Under the pieces are notes generated by a model that was not told the DNA's origin, ran no database searches, and saw only the letters and a list, made by a program, of their open reading frames with translations. This document shows, piece after piece, positions 26,287-34,359 of a stretch of 64,000 nt of DNA; within the stretch, counting starts at the first letter, position 1; the number at the start of each line of letters is the position of its first letter. A program made the translations under genes and the position numbers. This DNA comes from Actinoallomurus sp963736325 (GTDB lineage: Bacteria; Actinomycetota; Actinomycetes; Streptosporangiales; Streptosporangiaceae): contig CAVTOG010000009.1 of the NCBI GenBank assembly GCA_963736325.1, positions 62,001-126,000 on the forward strand, written 5' to 3'.

Positions 26287-27138
26287 ATGACCACGAGCAT
26301 CGCGGGCCTTCCCGACCCTGGGCGCTGTCTCGTCATGGGCGTGGTCAACGTCACGCCTGACTCCTTCTCCGACGGCGGGTCCTGGTTCGACCACGACGCC
26401 GCCATCCGGCACGGCCTGGACCTCGTGGCCGAAGGCGCCGACATCGTCGACGTCGGCGGCGAGTCCACCCGGCCGGGTGCCCAGCGTGTCTCCCAGCCCG
26501 AAGAGCTGCGCCGGGTCATCCCGGTGATCGAGGCCCTCTCCGCCGCGGGCGTTCCCGTCAGCGTTGACACGATGCGCGCCGAGGTCGCCGGCCTCGCGGT
26601 CGCCGCCGGCGCCCGGCTCGTCAACGACGTCAGCGGCGGTCTCGCCGACCCGGAGATGGCCCGCATCGTCGCCAAGGCGTCCGTGCCGTACGTCGTGATG
26701 CACTGGCGCGGCCACAGCCACGACATGGACACCCGCGCGGTCTACGCCGACGTCGTCCGCGAGGTCCGCGACGAGCTGCGGGCCCGCATCGACGCCATCG
26801 TCGAGGACGGCGTCGACCCGTCGCTGCTGATCGTGGATCCCGGTCTCGGCTTCGCCAAGCGGCCCGAGGACAACCACAACTGGACCCTCCTCGCCCACCT
26901 GGACGCGCTGATGGACCTCGGCCACCCGGTGCTCGTCGCCGCCTCGCGCAAACGCTTCCTCGGGCGGCTCCTGGCCGCTCCGGACGGAACGCCGCGCCCG
27001 TTCGCCGAGTCCGATGACGCGACCGTCGCCATCACCACGCTGGCCGCCGCGGCAGGCGTCTGGTGTGTGCGCGTGCACGCGGTGCGGCCCAACGCCGACG
27101 CCGTACGAGCGGCAGCCGCTTGGGGAGCGGCTCGGTGA
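26287..27138 (+). CDS. folP: Dihydropteroate synthase
   Basis: Joins p-aminobenzoate to the pterin pyrophosphate; the sulfonamide target. 283 residues with VMGVVNVTPDSFSDGGSWFD, VDVGGESTRPGAQRV, SVDTMRAEVA, LVNDVSGG, VIMHW-type VVMHWRG, IVDPGLGFAKRPEDN and VAASRKRFLGRLL, all classical DHPS segments. Its TGA overlaps a possible GTG of the next gene, and it leads a tight folP / NTF2-like / folB / folK / DUF3180 run. Confidence 0.97.
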   Translation: MTTSIAGLPDPGRCLVMGVVNVTPDSFSDGGSWFDHDAAIRHGLDLVAEGADIVDVGGESTRPGAQRVSQPEELRRVIPVIEALSAAGVPVSVDTMRAEVAGLAVAAGARLVNDVSGGLADPEMARIVAKASVPYVVMHWRGHSHDMDTRAVYADVVREVRDELRARIDAIVEDGVDPSLLIVDPGLGFAKRPEDNHNWTLLAHLDALMDLGHPVLVAASRKRFLGRLLAAPDGTPRPFAESDDATVAITTLAAAAGVWCVRVHAVRPNADAVRAAAAWGAAR

Positions 27139-27173
27139 ACCCAATGGAAACGGGGCCGAATGAAGGAGGCTCT

Positions 27174-27605
27174 GTGACCGACGCGGAAGCCTTGGAGAGC
27201 GTCAACGCCGAGTTCTACGCCGCTTTCGAGTCGGCCGACCTCGACCGCATGGGCCTCGTCTGGGCCGACGGCGACCACGCCGACGACGTGGTCTGCGTGC
27301 ATCCCGGCTGGCCGCTGCTGCGCGGACGCTCCGCGGTGCTGCGCTCCTGGGCGCTGATCATGGCGAACACCCCGTACATCCAGTTCGTGCTCACCGACAC
27401 CCAGGTCCGTGTCTCGGGAGACCAGGCAGTGATCATCTGTTCCGAGAACATCATCACCGCGTCAGAGGAATCGGCCGCCGCGTTCACCTCCGGGGGAAGT
27501 GTCGTGACGACGAACGCGTTTGTCCGTACGAGCGAGGGCTGGCGGATGTGGCTGCACCACGGCTCGCCGGTGCTCAACACCCAGGACGACGAGGAAGATG
27601 AGTGA
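27174..27605 (+). CDS. NTF2-like (SnoaL-like) protein in the folate operon
   Basis: A 143-residue cone-fold protein of the NTF2 superfamily: NAEFYAAFESADLDRMGLVW, then CVHPGWPLLRGRSAVLRSWA, and a C-terminal VRTSEGWRMWLHHGSPVL. Members act as small-molecule-binding or hydrolase domains; the ligand here is unknown. GTG 27174 has AAGGAGG four bases upstream and beats GTG 27135 and ATG 27144. Its stop overlaps the folB GTG. The position between folP and folB suggests a pterin-linked role, which is inference from context only. Confidence 0.82.
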   Translation: MTDAEALESVNAEFYAAFESADLDRMGLVWADGDHADDVVCVHPGWPLLRGRSAVLRSWALIMANTPYIQFVLTDTQVRVSGDQAVIICSENIITASEESAAAFTSGGSVVTTNAFVRTSEGWRMWLHHGSPVLNTQDDEEDE

Positions 27606-27976
27606 ACGCCGTGCCTCTTGACCGGATCGCCCTCCGCGGCCTGCGCGCCCGCGGGCGGCACGGCTGCCTGCCCGCCGAACGCGAACTGGGCCAGGAGTTC
27701 GTCGTCGACGTCGAACTGGGACTCGACCTACGCCCGGCCGCCGCCGGAGATGATCTGTTGCGTACGGTGGACTACGGCGCGCTGGCCGATCGGCTGGTGG
27801 CCGTGGTTGAAGGAGAGCCCCTCAACCTCATCGAGACGCTCGCCGAGCGACTCGCGGCGGTCTGCCTCGAACCACCGCAGGTCGACGAAGTCGACGTCAC
27901 CGTCCACAAGCCGAGCGCCCCCGTGCCGCATCCCTTCCACGACGTGGCCGTGACGATTCACCGGAGACGCCAATGA
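27602..27976 (+). CDS. folB: Dihydroneopterin aldolase
   Basis: Cleaves dihydroneopterin to 6-hydroxymethyl-dihydropterin and glycolaldehyde. 124 residues with DRIALRGLRARGRHGCLPAE, the ELGQEFVVDVELGLDL strand, TVDYGALADRLV, NLIETLAERLAAVCL and VTVHKPSAPVPHPF, the full family pattern including the active-site Tyr and Lys. GTG start overlaps the preceding stop, and its own stop overlaps folK by four bases. Confidence 0.96.
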   Translation: MNAVPLDRIALRGLRARGRHGCLPAERELGQEFVVDVELGLDLRPAAAGDDLLRTVDYGALADRLVAVVEGEPLNLIETLAERLAAVCLEPPQVDEVDVTVHKPSAPVPHPFHDVAVTIHRRRQ

Positions 27977-28494
27977 CCGCCTCATCGGTAAAACGCCGTA
28001 CCGTGCTGTCCCTCGGCAGCAATCTCGGCGACCGCGTCGACAACCTCCAAGCCGGGATCGACGCGCTCTTCGATGCCCCCGGCCTCGAATTCGTCGTCAT
28101 CTCGCCCATCTACGAGACCGAGCCCATCGGAGGGCCGCCGCAGGGCGACTTCCTCAATGTGATCATCATTGCCACGAGCCGCCTCTCGCCCGAGTCGCTG
28201 CTCGAACGCGTGCTCAACATCGAGGAGGCGATGGCGCGCAAACGCGAAATCCGGTGGGGACCGCGCACACTCGACATCGACATCGTCATGATGGGCGACG
28301 TGACGTCTGACGACCCGGCCCTCATCCTTCCGCACCCCCGCGCCCACGAACGAGGGTTCGTCCTCGTCCCCTGGCACGAGGTCGACCCCGACGCCAGCCT
28401 TCCGGGGCACGGGGCGATCGGCGGCCTCCTGCCGTCCGTGGCCGGTCAGGAACAGCGCCGCCGTGACGACCTGACCCTGCACGCACCCGCGTGA
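27973..28494 (+). CDS. folK: 2-amino-4-hydroxy-6-hydroxymethyldihydropteridine pyrophosphokinase
   Basis: Transfers pyrophosphate from ATP to hydroxymethyl-dihydropterin, making the folP substrate. 173 residues: VLSLGSNLGDRVDNLQAGID, SPIYETEPIGGPPQGDFLNV, the ATP/Mg motif RWGPRTLDIDIVMMGD and LPHPRAHERGFVLVPWHEVD. ATG start overlaps the folB stop, and its stop overlaps the DUF3180 GTG by four bases, so coupling runs through the operon. Confidence 0.97.
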   Translation: MTASSVKRRTVLSLGSNLGDRVDNLQAGIDALFDAPGLEFVVISPIYETEPIGGPPQGDFLNVIIIATSRLSPESLLERVLNIEEAMARKREIRWGPRTLDIDIVMMGDVTSDDPALILPHPRAHERGFVLVPWHEVDPDASLPGHGAIGGLLPSVAGQEQRRRDDLTLHAPA

Positions 28495-28958
28495 AGCCCA
28501 CACGCCTCACCGTCATCGCCGCCATCGTGATCGGGGCGGCCGCGGTCACGTGGGTCGTGGTCAGTTTCCTCTACACGTCGTTGCCGCTGCTGCCGTGGTC
28601 GATGGTGCCGTCGCTGCTTCTGCTGGCCCTGGGCGAGCTCTACACGGCGTTCTTCACCCGCGCCCGCATCCAGCGCAAGCCGGACACCAAGCCGATCGAA
28701 CCCCTGGTCGCCGCCCGCCTGGCCGCCCTGGCGAAGGCCAGCTCCCACGCGGCGGCGGTCCTGGCGGGCGTCTTCGGCGGCATGGTGATCTACCTGGCCT
28801 CCTCCTTGGACAAGCGGACGCCGAGACACGACTTCTTCGTGAGCGGCGCGACGGTGCTCGCGTGCCTCGCCCTCATCGTCGCCGCGCTGTTCCTGGAGTA
28901 CTCCTGCCGCGTGCCCAAGGACCCCGAGGAGGAGAACCCCCGGCGCTCCGTCTCCTGA
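28491..28958 (+). CDS. DUF3180 four-helix membrane protein
   Basis: A 155-residue actinobacterial membrane protein with four hydrophobic helices (LTVIAAIVIGAAAVTWVVV, LPWSMVPSLLLLALGELYTA, AAAVLAGVFGGMVIYLASS, SGATVLACLALIVAALFLEY) and a conserved RPDTKPIEPLVAARLAALAK-like loop (here RKPDTKPIEPLVAARLAALA). It regularly follows folK in actinobacteria (Rv3605c in M. tuberculosis). Function unknown; a link to pterin or folate use is only contextual. Confidence 0.9.
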   Translation: MKPTRLTVIAAIVIGAAAVTWVVVSFLYTSLPLLPWSMVPSLLLLALGELYTAFFTRARIQRKPDTKPIEPLVAARLAALAKASSHAAAVLAGVFGGMVIYLASSLDKRTPRHDFFVSGATVLACLALIVAALFLEYSCRVPKDPEEENPRRSVS

Positions 28959-29027
28959 GGCTTCCGACGCGGGCTACTCGCCAGTAGGGTCGTCCGGGTC
29001 GGTGTCGCTCGGGCAAGGGAGCTCAAC

Positions 29028-29882
29028 ATGGTGGAAGCCGGTCTCGTACGGCGGGTTTGGCGTGAGGTCGAGCCCCTGCACGCGATGATCTACTTCGTGC
29101 CGGAAGCCGCGGAGGCCTACGCGCGCCTCGGGATCACCGACATGGCGATGGGGTACTTCGGGTCGCGGGCGGCGCCGCTCGGGCGAGTGCCGGCCGAGGT
29201 CGTGACCGCCTGCTTCTACAACTTCAACCCCGACCTCGTACGGCACGCCATCCCGGCCGCCTGGGACATCGCCTCGCCCGAGGCGCTGCTGGAAGCGCGC
29301 ACCGAGGCCGCCGACCGGGCGCTGCGGCGCGCGCTCGGGGACCTCGTCGCCGGCGACGCCATGGCCGAGGCGGCCGCGCTGGCCAGGCAGGCCGCGACGG
29401 CCGCCTGCGACCTTCCCTACGGACGTCCGCTCTTCGCCGCCCACTCGGCCCTGCCCTGGCCCGACGCACCGCACCTGGTGCTCTGGCACGCGCAGACGCT
29501 GCTGCGGGAGTTCCGTGGCGACGGGCACATCGCCGCGCTCGTCCTCGCCGGCCTCAGCGGCCTGGAGTCGAACGTGCTGCACGCGGCCGCGGGAGAGGGG
29601 GCCCTGCGTCTCCTGCGGGACTTCCGCGCCTGGTCACGCGAGCAGTGGGACGACACGGTCGAGAGGTTCCGCGCCGACGGGCTCATCGTCACCGGCGAGG
29701 AGGCGACCCTCACCGAGGCAGGGAAGCGCCTCAAGCAGAGCCTGGAGGACCGTACCGACGAGGCGTCCACCGCGCCGTACGCGGCCCTCGGCGAGGACGG
29801 CTGTGAACGCCTGCGCGAGCTGGTGCGCCCGATGCGCCGCGCGGTCCTCGACGCCGGCCTGCTCGCCGGCGCCGGAAAGTGA
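29028..29882 (+). CDS. SCO6745-like helical protein
   Basis: A 284-residue protein resembling the actinobacterial SCO6745 family: MYFVPEAAEAYARLG-like opening (here IYFVPEAAEAYARLGITDMA), GYFGSRAAPLGRVPAEVVTA, CFYNFNPDLVRHAIPAAWDI and a C-terminal winged-helix-like segment (TVERFRADGLIVTGEEATLT). Function unknown; the C-terminal pattern suggests an HTH or ligand-binding fold. ATG with GGGAG eight bases upstream. Convergent with nuoD, four bases between stops. Confidence 0.82.
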   Translation: MVEAGLVRRVWREVEPLHAMIYFVPEAAEAYARLGITDMAMGYFGSRAAPLGRVPAEVVTACFYNFNPDLVRHAIPAAWDIASPEALLEARTEAADRALRRALGDLVAGDAMAEAAALARQAATAACDLPYGRPLFAAHSALPWPDAPHLVLWHAQTLLREFRGDGHIAALVLAGLSGLESNVLHAAAGEGALRLLRDFRAWSREQWDDTVERFRADGLIVTGEEATLTEAGKRLKQSLEDRTDEASTAPYAALGEDGCERLRELVRPMRRAVLDAGLLAGAGK

Positions 29883-29886
29883 CGGC

Positions 29887-31041
29887 CTACTTGTCGATGT
29901 CGCCGACGACGAAGAACATCGAGCCCAGGATGGCGATCATGTCGGCGACCAGGTGACCGGGCAGCATCTCCTGGAGCACCTGGATGTTGTTGTACGACGC
30001 CGAGCGCAGCTTCATCCGCCACGGCGTCTTCTCGCCGTGTGACACGAGGTAGTAGCCGTTGATGCCCAGGGGGTTCTCCGTCCAGGCGTACGTGTGGCCC
30101 TCCGGCACCTTGAGGACCTTCGGCAGCCGCGTGTTGATCGGCCCCTGCGGCAGGGACGCCAGGCGCTCCACACAGGCGTCGGCGAGGTCCAGGGACACGT
30201 GCACCTGCTCCAGGAGGCACTCGAACCTCGCCAGGCAGTCGCCCTCGGTACGTGTCACCACGCGCAGGACGTCCGACAGCTCCCCATAGGCCAGGTACGG
30301 CTCGTCGCGGCGCAGGTCGAAGTCGACGCCGGCGGCGCGGGCGATCGGGCCGGACACGCCGTACTGCTCGATCTGCTCGCGCGTCAGCACGCCGACGCCG
30401 CGCGTGCGGGCGCGGAAGATCTCGTTGCCGCTGATGAGCCGGTCGAGGTCGCCGATGCCCTGGCGTACGCCTGCGACCGCCTCGGTGACGCGGCCGAGCC
30501 AGCCCGCCGGGAGGTCCTCCTTCAGGCCGCCGACCCGGTTGAACATGTAGTGCATCCGGCCGCCGGAGATCTCCTCCATGACCCGCTGCAACTGCTCGCG
30601 CTCGCGGAAGGAGTAGAAGATCGGCGTGATGGCGCCGACCTCCAGCGGGTACGAGCCGAGGAACATCAGGTGGTTGAGCACCCGGTTGAGCTCGGCCAGG
30701 AGCGTGCGCGCCCAGACCGCGCGTACGGGCACCTCCATGCCCAGCATCCGCTCGACCGCCAGGACCACACCGAGCTCGCTGGAGAACGCCGACAGCCAGT
30801 CGTGACGGTTGGCCAGCACGATGATCTGCCGGTAGTCGCGGACCTCGAAGAGCTTCTCCGCGCCCCGGTGCATGTACCCGATGATCGGCTCGGCGGTCGC
30901 GATGCGTTCGCCGTCGAGGGTGAGCCGCAAACGCAGCACGCCATGGGTCGACGGGTGCTGTGGCCCGATGTTGAGCGTCATGTCCTCGGTATCGAGGTCC
31001 TTGACTCCGGTGCCCACTCCAATGATCCGCGTCGTACTCAC
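29887..31041 (-). CDS. nuoD: Stand-alone NADH-quinone oxidoreductase subunit D
   Basis: A 384-residue homologue of the 49-kDa subunit of respiratory complex I, which lines the quinone site. Motifs include NIGPQHPSTHGVLRL, EPIIGYMHRGAEKLFE, YRQIIVLANRHDWLSAF, ELNRVLNHLMFLGSYPLEVG, the PLGINGYYLVSHGEKTPWR segment and the C-terminal LPGHLVADMIAILGSMFFVV. No other nuo gene is near. Streptomyces genomes likewise carry a second, isolated nuoD-type gene. It may serve an alternative complex or replace NuoD. GTG start; divergent from the PH-domain pair. Confidence 0.93.
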   Translation of the reverse strand: MSTTRIIGVGTGVKDLDTEDMTLNIGPQHPSTHGVLRLRLTLDGERIATAEPIIGYMHRGAEKLFEVRDYRQIIVLANRHDWLSAFSSELGVVLAVERMLGMEVPVRAVWARTLLAELNRVLNHLMFLGSYPLEVGAITPIFYSFREREQLQRVMEEISGGRMHYMFNRVGGLKEDLPAGWLGRVTEAVAGVRQGIGDLDRLISGNEIFRARTRGVGVLTREQIEQYGVSGPIARAAGVDFDLRRDEPYLAYGELSDVLRVVTRTEGDCLARFECLLEQVHVSLDLADACVERLASLPQGPINTRLPKVLKVPEGHTYAWTENPLGINGYYLVSHGEKTPWRMKLRSASYNNIQVLQEMLPGHLVADMIAILGSMFFVVGDIDK

Positions 31042-31102
31042 CCGACCATCGTGCCATGGGGGTCTCGCGGAAGGCGGCCCTGTTGGGGTTGACTTGCCTG
31101 CG

Positions 31103-31762
31103 ATGAACTCCGGCGACCCCTATCCGCGGCCCGGCGGCCCGAATCACCCGCAGGCCGGGCCGCACATTCTCCCGCCCGGCGCGCCTCCCGCGCCACAGCG
31201 CGGCCCGCTGCCGCCTCCACCCGCCCCGAGCGGCCCGGCGGGGCCGTCCCCGGTGCCCATCGGAGGCCGCGCCGAGCAGGCGTTCGACCCTCCGTCCGGC
31301 ATGGTCTGGGCGCGCGTCTCGCCACGGCTCACGTGGCACCGGCGCATCGCCGTGCTGCTGTGGGCGCTGCCCGCGACGATCATCGGCGCCTTCGTGCTCT
31401 CGCGCATGCTGGGGCTGGTCGGCGGCCTGATCTGGCTCGCGGTGATCTTCGTCTCGTGCGCGATGGGCTGGATCGTGGCCGAGCTCGGCTACCGGTCCCT
31501 CGGCTTCGCCGAACGCGCCGACGACCTCCTCGTGACGCACGGCTTCTTCGTACGGCACCTCGTCGTCGTTCCGTACGGGCGCATGCAGTACGTCGACGTG
31601 ACCGCCGGCCTGCTCGAACAGTGGCTGGGCATCGCGACCGTACGCCTGCACACCGCTGCGGCGGCCACCGACGCCCGCATCCCCGGCCTGCCCGCGCGCG
31701 ACGCCGCGGTCCTGCGGGACCGGCTCGCGCAGAAGGGCGAATCGAGGTCGATCGGGCTGTGA
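31103..31762 (+). CDS. Bacterial PH-domain membrane protein (YdbS-like)
   Basis: 219 residues: a Pro/Gly-rich cytoplasmic N-terminus (about 65 residues), two membrane helices (IAVLLWALPATIIGAFVLS; LGLVGGLIWLAVIFVSCAM) and a bPH2 domain (DDLLVTHGFFVRHLVVVPYG, RMQYVDVTAGLLEQWLGIAT). ATG 31103 chosen; TTG 31095 is possible. Its stop overlaps the GTG of the larger PH-domain gene, the usual YdbS-YdbT pairing. Such pairs have been linked to membrane stress and bacteriocin resistance in other bacteria; no direct evidence here. Confidence 0.85.
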   Translation: MNSGDPYPRPGGPNHPQAGPHILPPGAPPAPQRGPLPPPPAPSGPAGPSPVPIGGRAEQAFDPPSGMVWARVSPRLTWHRRIAVLLWALPATIIGAFVLSRMLGLVGGLIWLAVIFVSCAMGWIVAELGYRSLGFAERADDLLVTHGFFVRHLVVVPYGRMQYVDVTAGLLEQWLGIATVRLHTAAAATDARIPGLPARDAAVLRDRLAQKGESRSIGL

Positions 31763-33171
31763 GCTACGGACCGCCGCCCGGCGCCGGCCCGCCCGGCTAC
31801 TACGGGCCGCCGCATGGATACCGGCCTCCGTACGGCGGGCCGCCGCCGTACCGGCCGCCGGTGCACTTCTCCCAGGGCGTGCACCGCCTGCACTCCTCCA
31901 CGATCATCATCAACGCGCTCGGCGTCGTGGTCATCGCGTTCGTCCTCGGCGGCTACTCCCTGCTGATCACCCAGACCGGCTCCGGCATCGCGCTGATGCT
32001 GACGCCGCGCGCCATCGCACGGTTCGTGCTGGTCATGCTGCCGGTCTCGGCGGTCGCCTTGATCGCCGGGTTCTGGACCTGGTGGTCGCTGAAGTTCCAG
32101 ATCTCCGGCGACGACCTGGTGGTCGAGACCGGGATCCTGCGCCGCCGCAACCGGCGCGTGCCGCTCGCCCGCATGCAGGCCGTCGACGTCGTACGCCCGC
32201 TCGTCGGCCGGGTGTTCGGCCTCGCCGAGGTGCGCGTCGAGCTGGCCGGCGGCGACCAGGCCGCGACGAAGTTCCGCTACCTCGGCCGCGCGATGGCCGA
32301 GCAGCTGCGCGCCGAGCTGCTGGCCCGCGCCGCCGGGCTGCCCGGCCACACGCCCGAGGCACCCGAGGCGCCGTACTGGCGTGTGCGGTTCGGCACCCTC
32401 CTCAGCTCCCAGCTCCTCAAGCTGCCGGTCATCGGCGCGCTGATGCTGCTCTTCGGGCTGCTGGCCTTCGGCGTGGTCTTCCGCGAGTCGGCGGTTCTCG
32501 CGGGCGCGCTCCCGGTGCTCCTCGGCCTGGCCCGCGGCGTGGTCGCCCCGCTCGTCATGCACACCAACTTCACCGCGGCGCGCTCGCCGGACGGCCTGCG
32601 GCTGCGGTACGGCCTGATGGAGACCCGGATGCAGACCGTGCCGCCGGGCCGGGTGCAGGCCGTGCGCGTGGTCGAGCCGCTGTTCTGGCGCGGCAACGGC
32701 TGGGCGCGGGTCGACGTGACGGTCGCCGGTTACGTCGGAGAGCGGCAGGCCCTGTCGTCGGTGCTGCTGCCGGTCGCGCCGAGGCACGTCGCGTTCCAGA
32801 TGGTCGGCCTGGTCTTCCCCGGCACCAACGCCGAGGCCGTGCGCCTGCTGCCGGCGACGCGCCTGCGGGCGCTGTTCGGCAACGGCGCCGCCGGAACCGA
32901 CGACTCCCTGTTCGTGACCCGGCGCGGCCGGATGTGCCACCGGCTCGACGTCATCGCCCACGCGCGGGCCCAGAGCGTACGGCTCACGGCCGGGCCGCTC
33001 CAGCGGCTGCTGGGGCTCGGCACCGTGCACGTCGACGCGCCGCCCGGGCCCGTACAGGTCGCCGCGGAGAACCGCGACCTCGGCGAGGCGCGCGCGATCG
33101 TGGAGTCCGCCGCGCGACGCGCGCACCGGGCGCGCGCGAGCGACGTCCGTACCGACCGCTGGGCGACCTGA
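31759..33171 (+). CDS. Multi-PH-domain membrane protein (YdbT-like)
   Basis: 470 residues, beginning with a Gly/Pro/Tyr-rich tail (GPPPGAGPPGYYGPPHGYRP). Two pairs of membrane helices alternate with bPH2 repeats: GDDLVVETGILRRRNRRVPL followed by ARMQAVDVVRPLVGRVFGLA; a second at DGLRLRYGLMETRMQTVPPG; and a third at SLFVTRRGRMCHRLDVIAHA. The three-repeat layout is that of YdbT. GTG start overlaps the previous stop by four bases, indicating coupled expression. Confidence 0.87.
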   Translation: MSYGPPPGAGPPGYYGPPHGYRPPYGGPPPYRPPVHFSQGVHRLHSSTIIINALGVVVIAFVLGGYSLLITQTGSGIALMLTPRAIARFVLVMLPVSAVALIAGFWTWWSLKFQISGDDLVVETGILRRRNRRVPLARMQAVDVVRPLVGRVFGLAEVRVELAGGDQAATKFRYLGRAMAEQLRAELLARAAGLPGHTPEAPEAPYWRVRFGTLLSSQLLKLPVIGALMLLFGLLAFGVVFRESAVLAGALPVLLGLARGVVAPLVMHTNFTAARSPDGLRLRYGLMETRMQTVPPGRVQAVRVVEPLFWRGNGWARVDVTVAGYVGERQALSSVLLPVAPRHVAFQMVGLVFPGTNAEAVRLLPATRLRALFGNGAAGTDDSLFVTRRGRMCHRLDVIAHARAQSVRLTAGPLQRLLGLGTVHVDAPPGPVQVAAENRDLGEARAIVESAARRAHRARASDVRTDRWAT

Positions 33172-33174
33172 GCC

Positions 33175-34359
33175 ATGTACGACCCGTGGTCACCCGAGTT
33201 CGTCGCCGACCCCTACCCGGTCTTCGCCGAGCTGCGCCGCGAGGCGCCCGTATTCTTCCACGAGCCGACCGGGCAGTGGGTGATCACGCGGCACTCCGAC
33301 GTCAACGCGCTGCTGCGCGACCGCAGGCTCGGCCGGTCCTACCTGCACGTCGCCTCGCACGAGGAATTCGGCCGCCCGCCGGAGCCGGAATTCCTCGCGC
33401 CGTTCTGGAACCTGCAGCGTGCGGGCATGCTCGACGTCGAGCCGCCCGACCACACGCGCCTGCGCCGTCTCGTGTCGAAGGCGTTCACGCCGCGCATGGC
33501 CGAGGCGCTGCGCCCCCGCGTACGCGAGCTCGCCGAAGGGCTCGTGCGCGGGCTGGTCGCGAACGGCGGCGGCGACCTGATCGCCGAGGTCGCCGAGCCG
33601 CTCCCGGTGATCGTGATCGCGGAGATGCTCGGCGTCCCCGAGCCCGATCGGCCGCTCCTGCGCCCCTGGTCCGCCGACATCTGCGGCATGTACCAGCTGA
33701 ACCCCTCGATCGAGGTGCAGAACACGGCCGTACGCGCCTCGGTGGAGTTCTCCGACTACCTGCGCGCGCTGGCCCGCGCCCGGCGTGCGGAGCCGGGCGA
33801 CGACCTCATCAGCGCGCTCTGCCGGGTGGAGGGCCTGAGCGAGGACGACCTGATCGGCACCTGCGTCCTGCTGCTCAACGCCGGCCACGAGGCCACCGTG
33901 AACGCCACCGGCAACGCCTGGTGGGCGCTGTTCCGAGCCCCGGAGGCCCTCGAACGCCTCCGCGCCGACCACGGCCTGGTCCCGTCCGCCGTCGAGGAGC
34001 TGCTGCGCTACGACACGCCGCTGCCGCTGTTCGAGCGCTGGGTGCTGGAGGACATCGAGGTCGCGGGCGTGGCGATCCCGCGCGGGAACGAGGTCGCCCT
34101 GCAGTTCGCCTCGGCCAACCGCGACCCTGACGTCTTCGCCGATCCCGACACGATCGACCTCTCGCGCGACCCGAACCCGCACGTCGGCTTCGGCGCGGGC
34201 ATCCACTTCTGCCTCGGCGCCCCGCTGGCACGTATCGAGCTGGTCGAGTCGCTCGGCGCGCTGCTGCGCGGCGCGTCCGGCATGCGGCTCGCCGCCGAGC
34301 CCGTGCGTAAGCCGGGCTTCGTGCTGCGCGGCCTGCGGTCGCTTCAGATCGAGGTGTAG
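33175..34359 (+). CDS. Cytochrome P450 with GHEAT I-helix
   Basis: A 394-residue soluble class I bacterial P450. The heme loop is HVGFGAGIHFCLGAPLAR with the axial Cys, the K-helix ExxR is in AVEELLRYDTPL and the C-helix has HTRLRRLVSKAFTPR. The I-helix reads LLNAGHEATVNATGN, so alanine stands at the position of the usual oxygen-activating threonine and Thr one residue later. No ferredoxin or ferredoxin reductase gene is adjacent. Starts three bases after the PH-domain gene; its 3' end overlaps the convergent methyltransferase by 16 bases. Substrate unknown. Confidence 0.92.
   Translation: MYDPWSPEFVADPYPVFAELRREAPVFFHEPTGQWVITRHSDVNALLRDRRLGRSYLHVASHEEFGRPPEPEFLAPFWNLQRAGMLDVEPPDHTRLRRLVSKAFTPRMAEALRPRVRELAEGLVRGLVANGGGDLIAEVAEPLPVIVIAEMLGVPEPDRPLLRPWSADICGMYQLNPSIEVQNTAVRASVEFSDYLRALARARRAEPGDDLISALCRVEGLSEDDLIGTCVLLLNAGHEATVNATGNAWWALFRAPEALERLRADHGLVPSAVEELLRYDTPLPLFERWVLEDIEVAGVAIPRGNEVALQFASANRDPDVFADPDTIDLSRDPNPHVGFGAGIHFCLGAPLARIELVESLGALLRGASGMRLAAEPVRKPGFVLRGLRSLQIEV

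Noticed and set aside
29417..31651. 744-codon minus-strand frame over the SCO6745-like gene, nuoD and PH genes
   Set aside because: It overlaps nuoD in another frame on the same strand; composition is artefactual.
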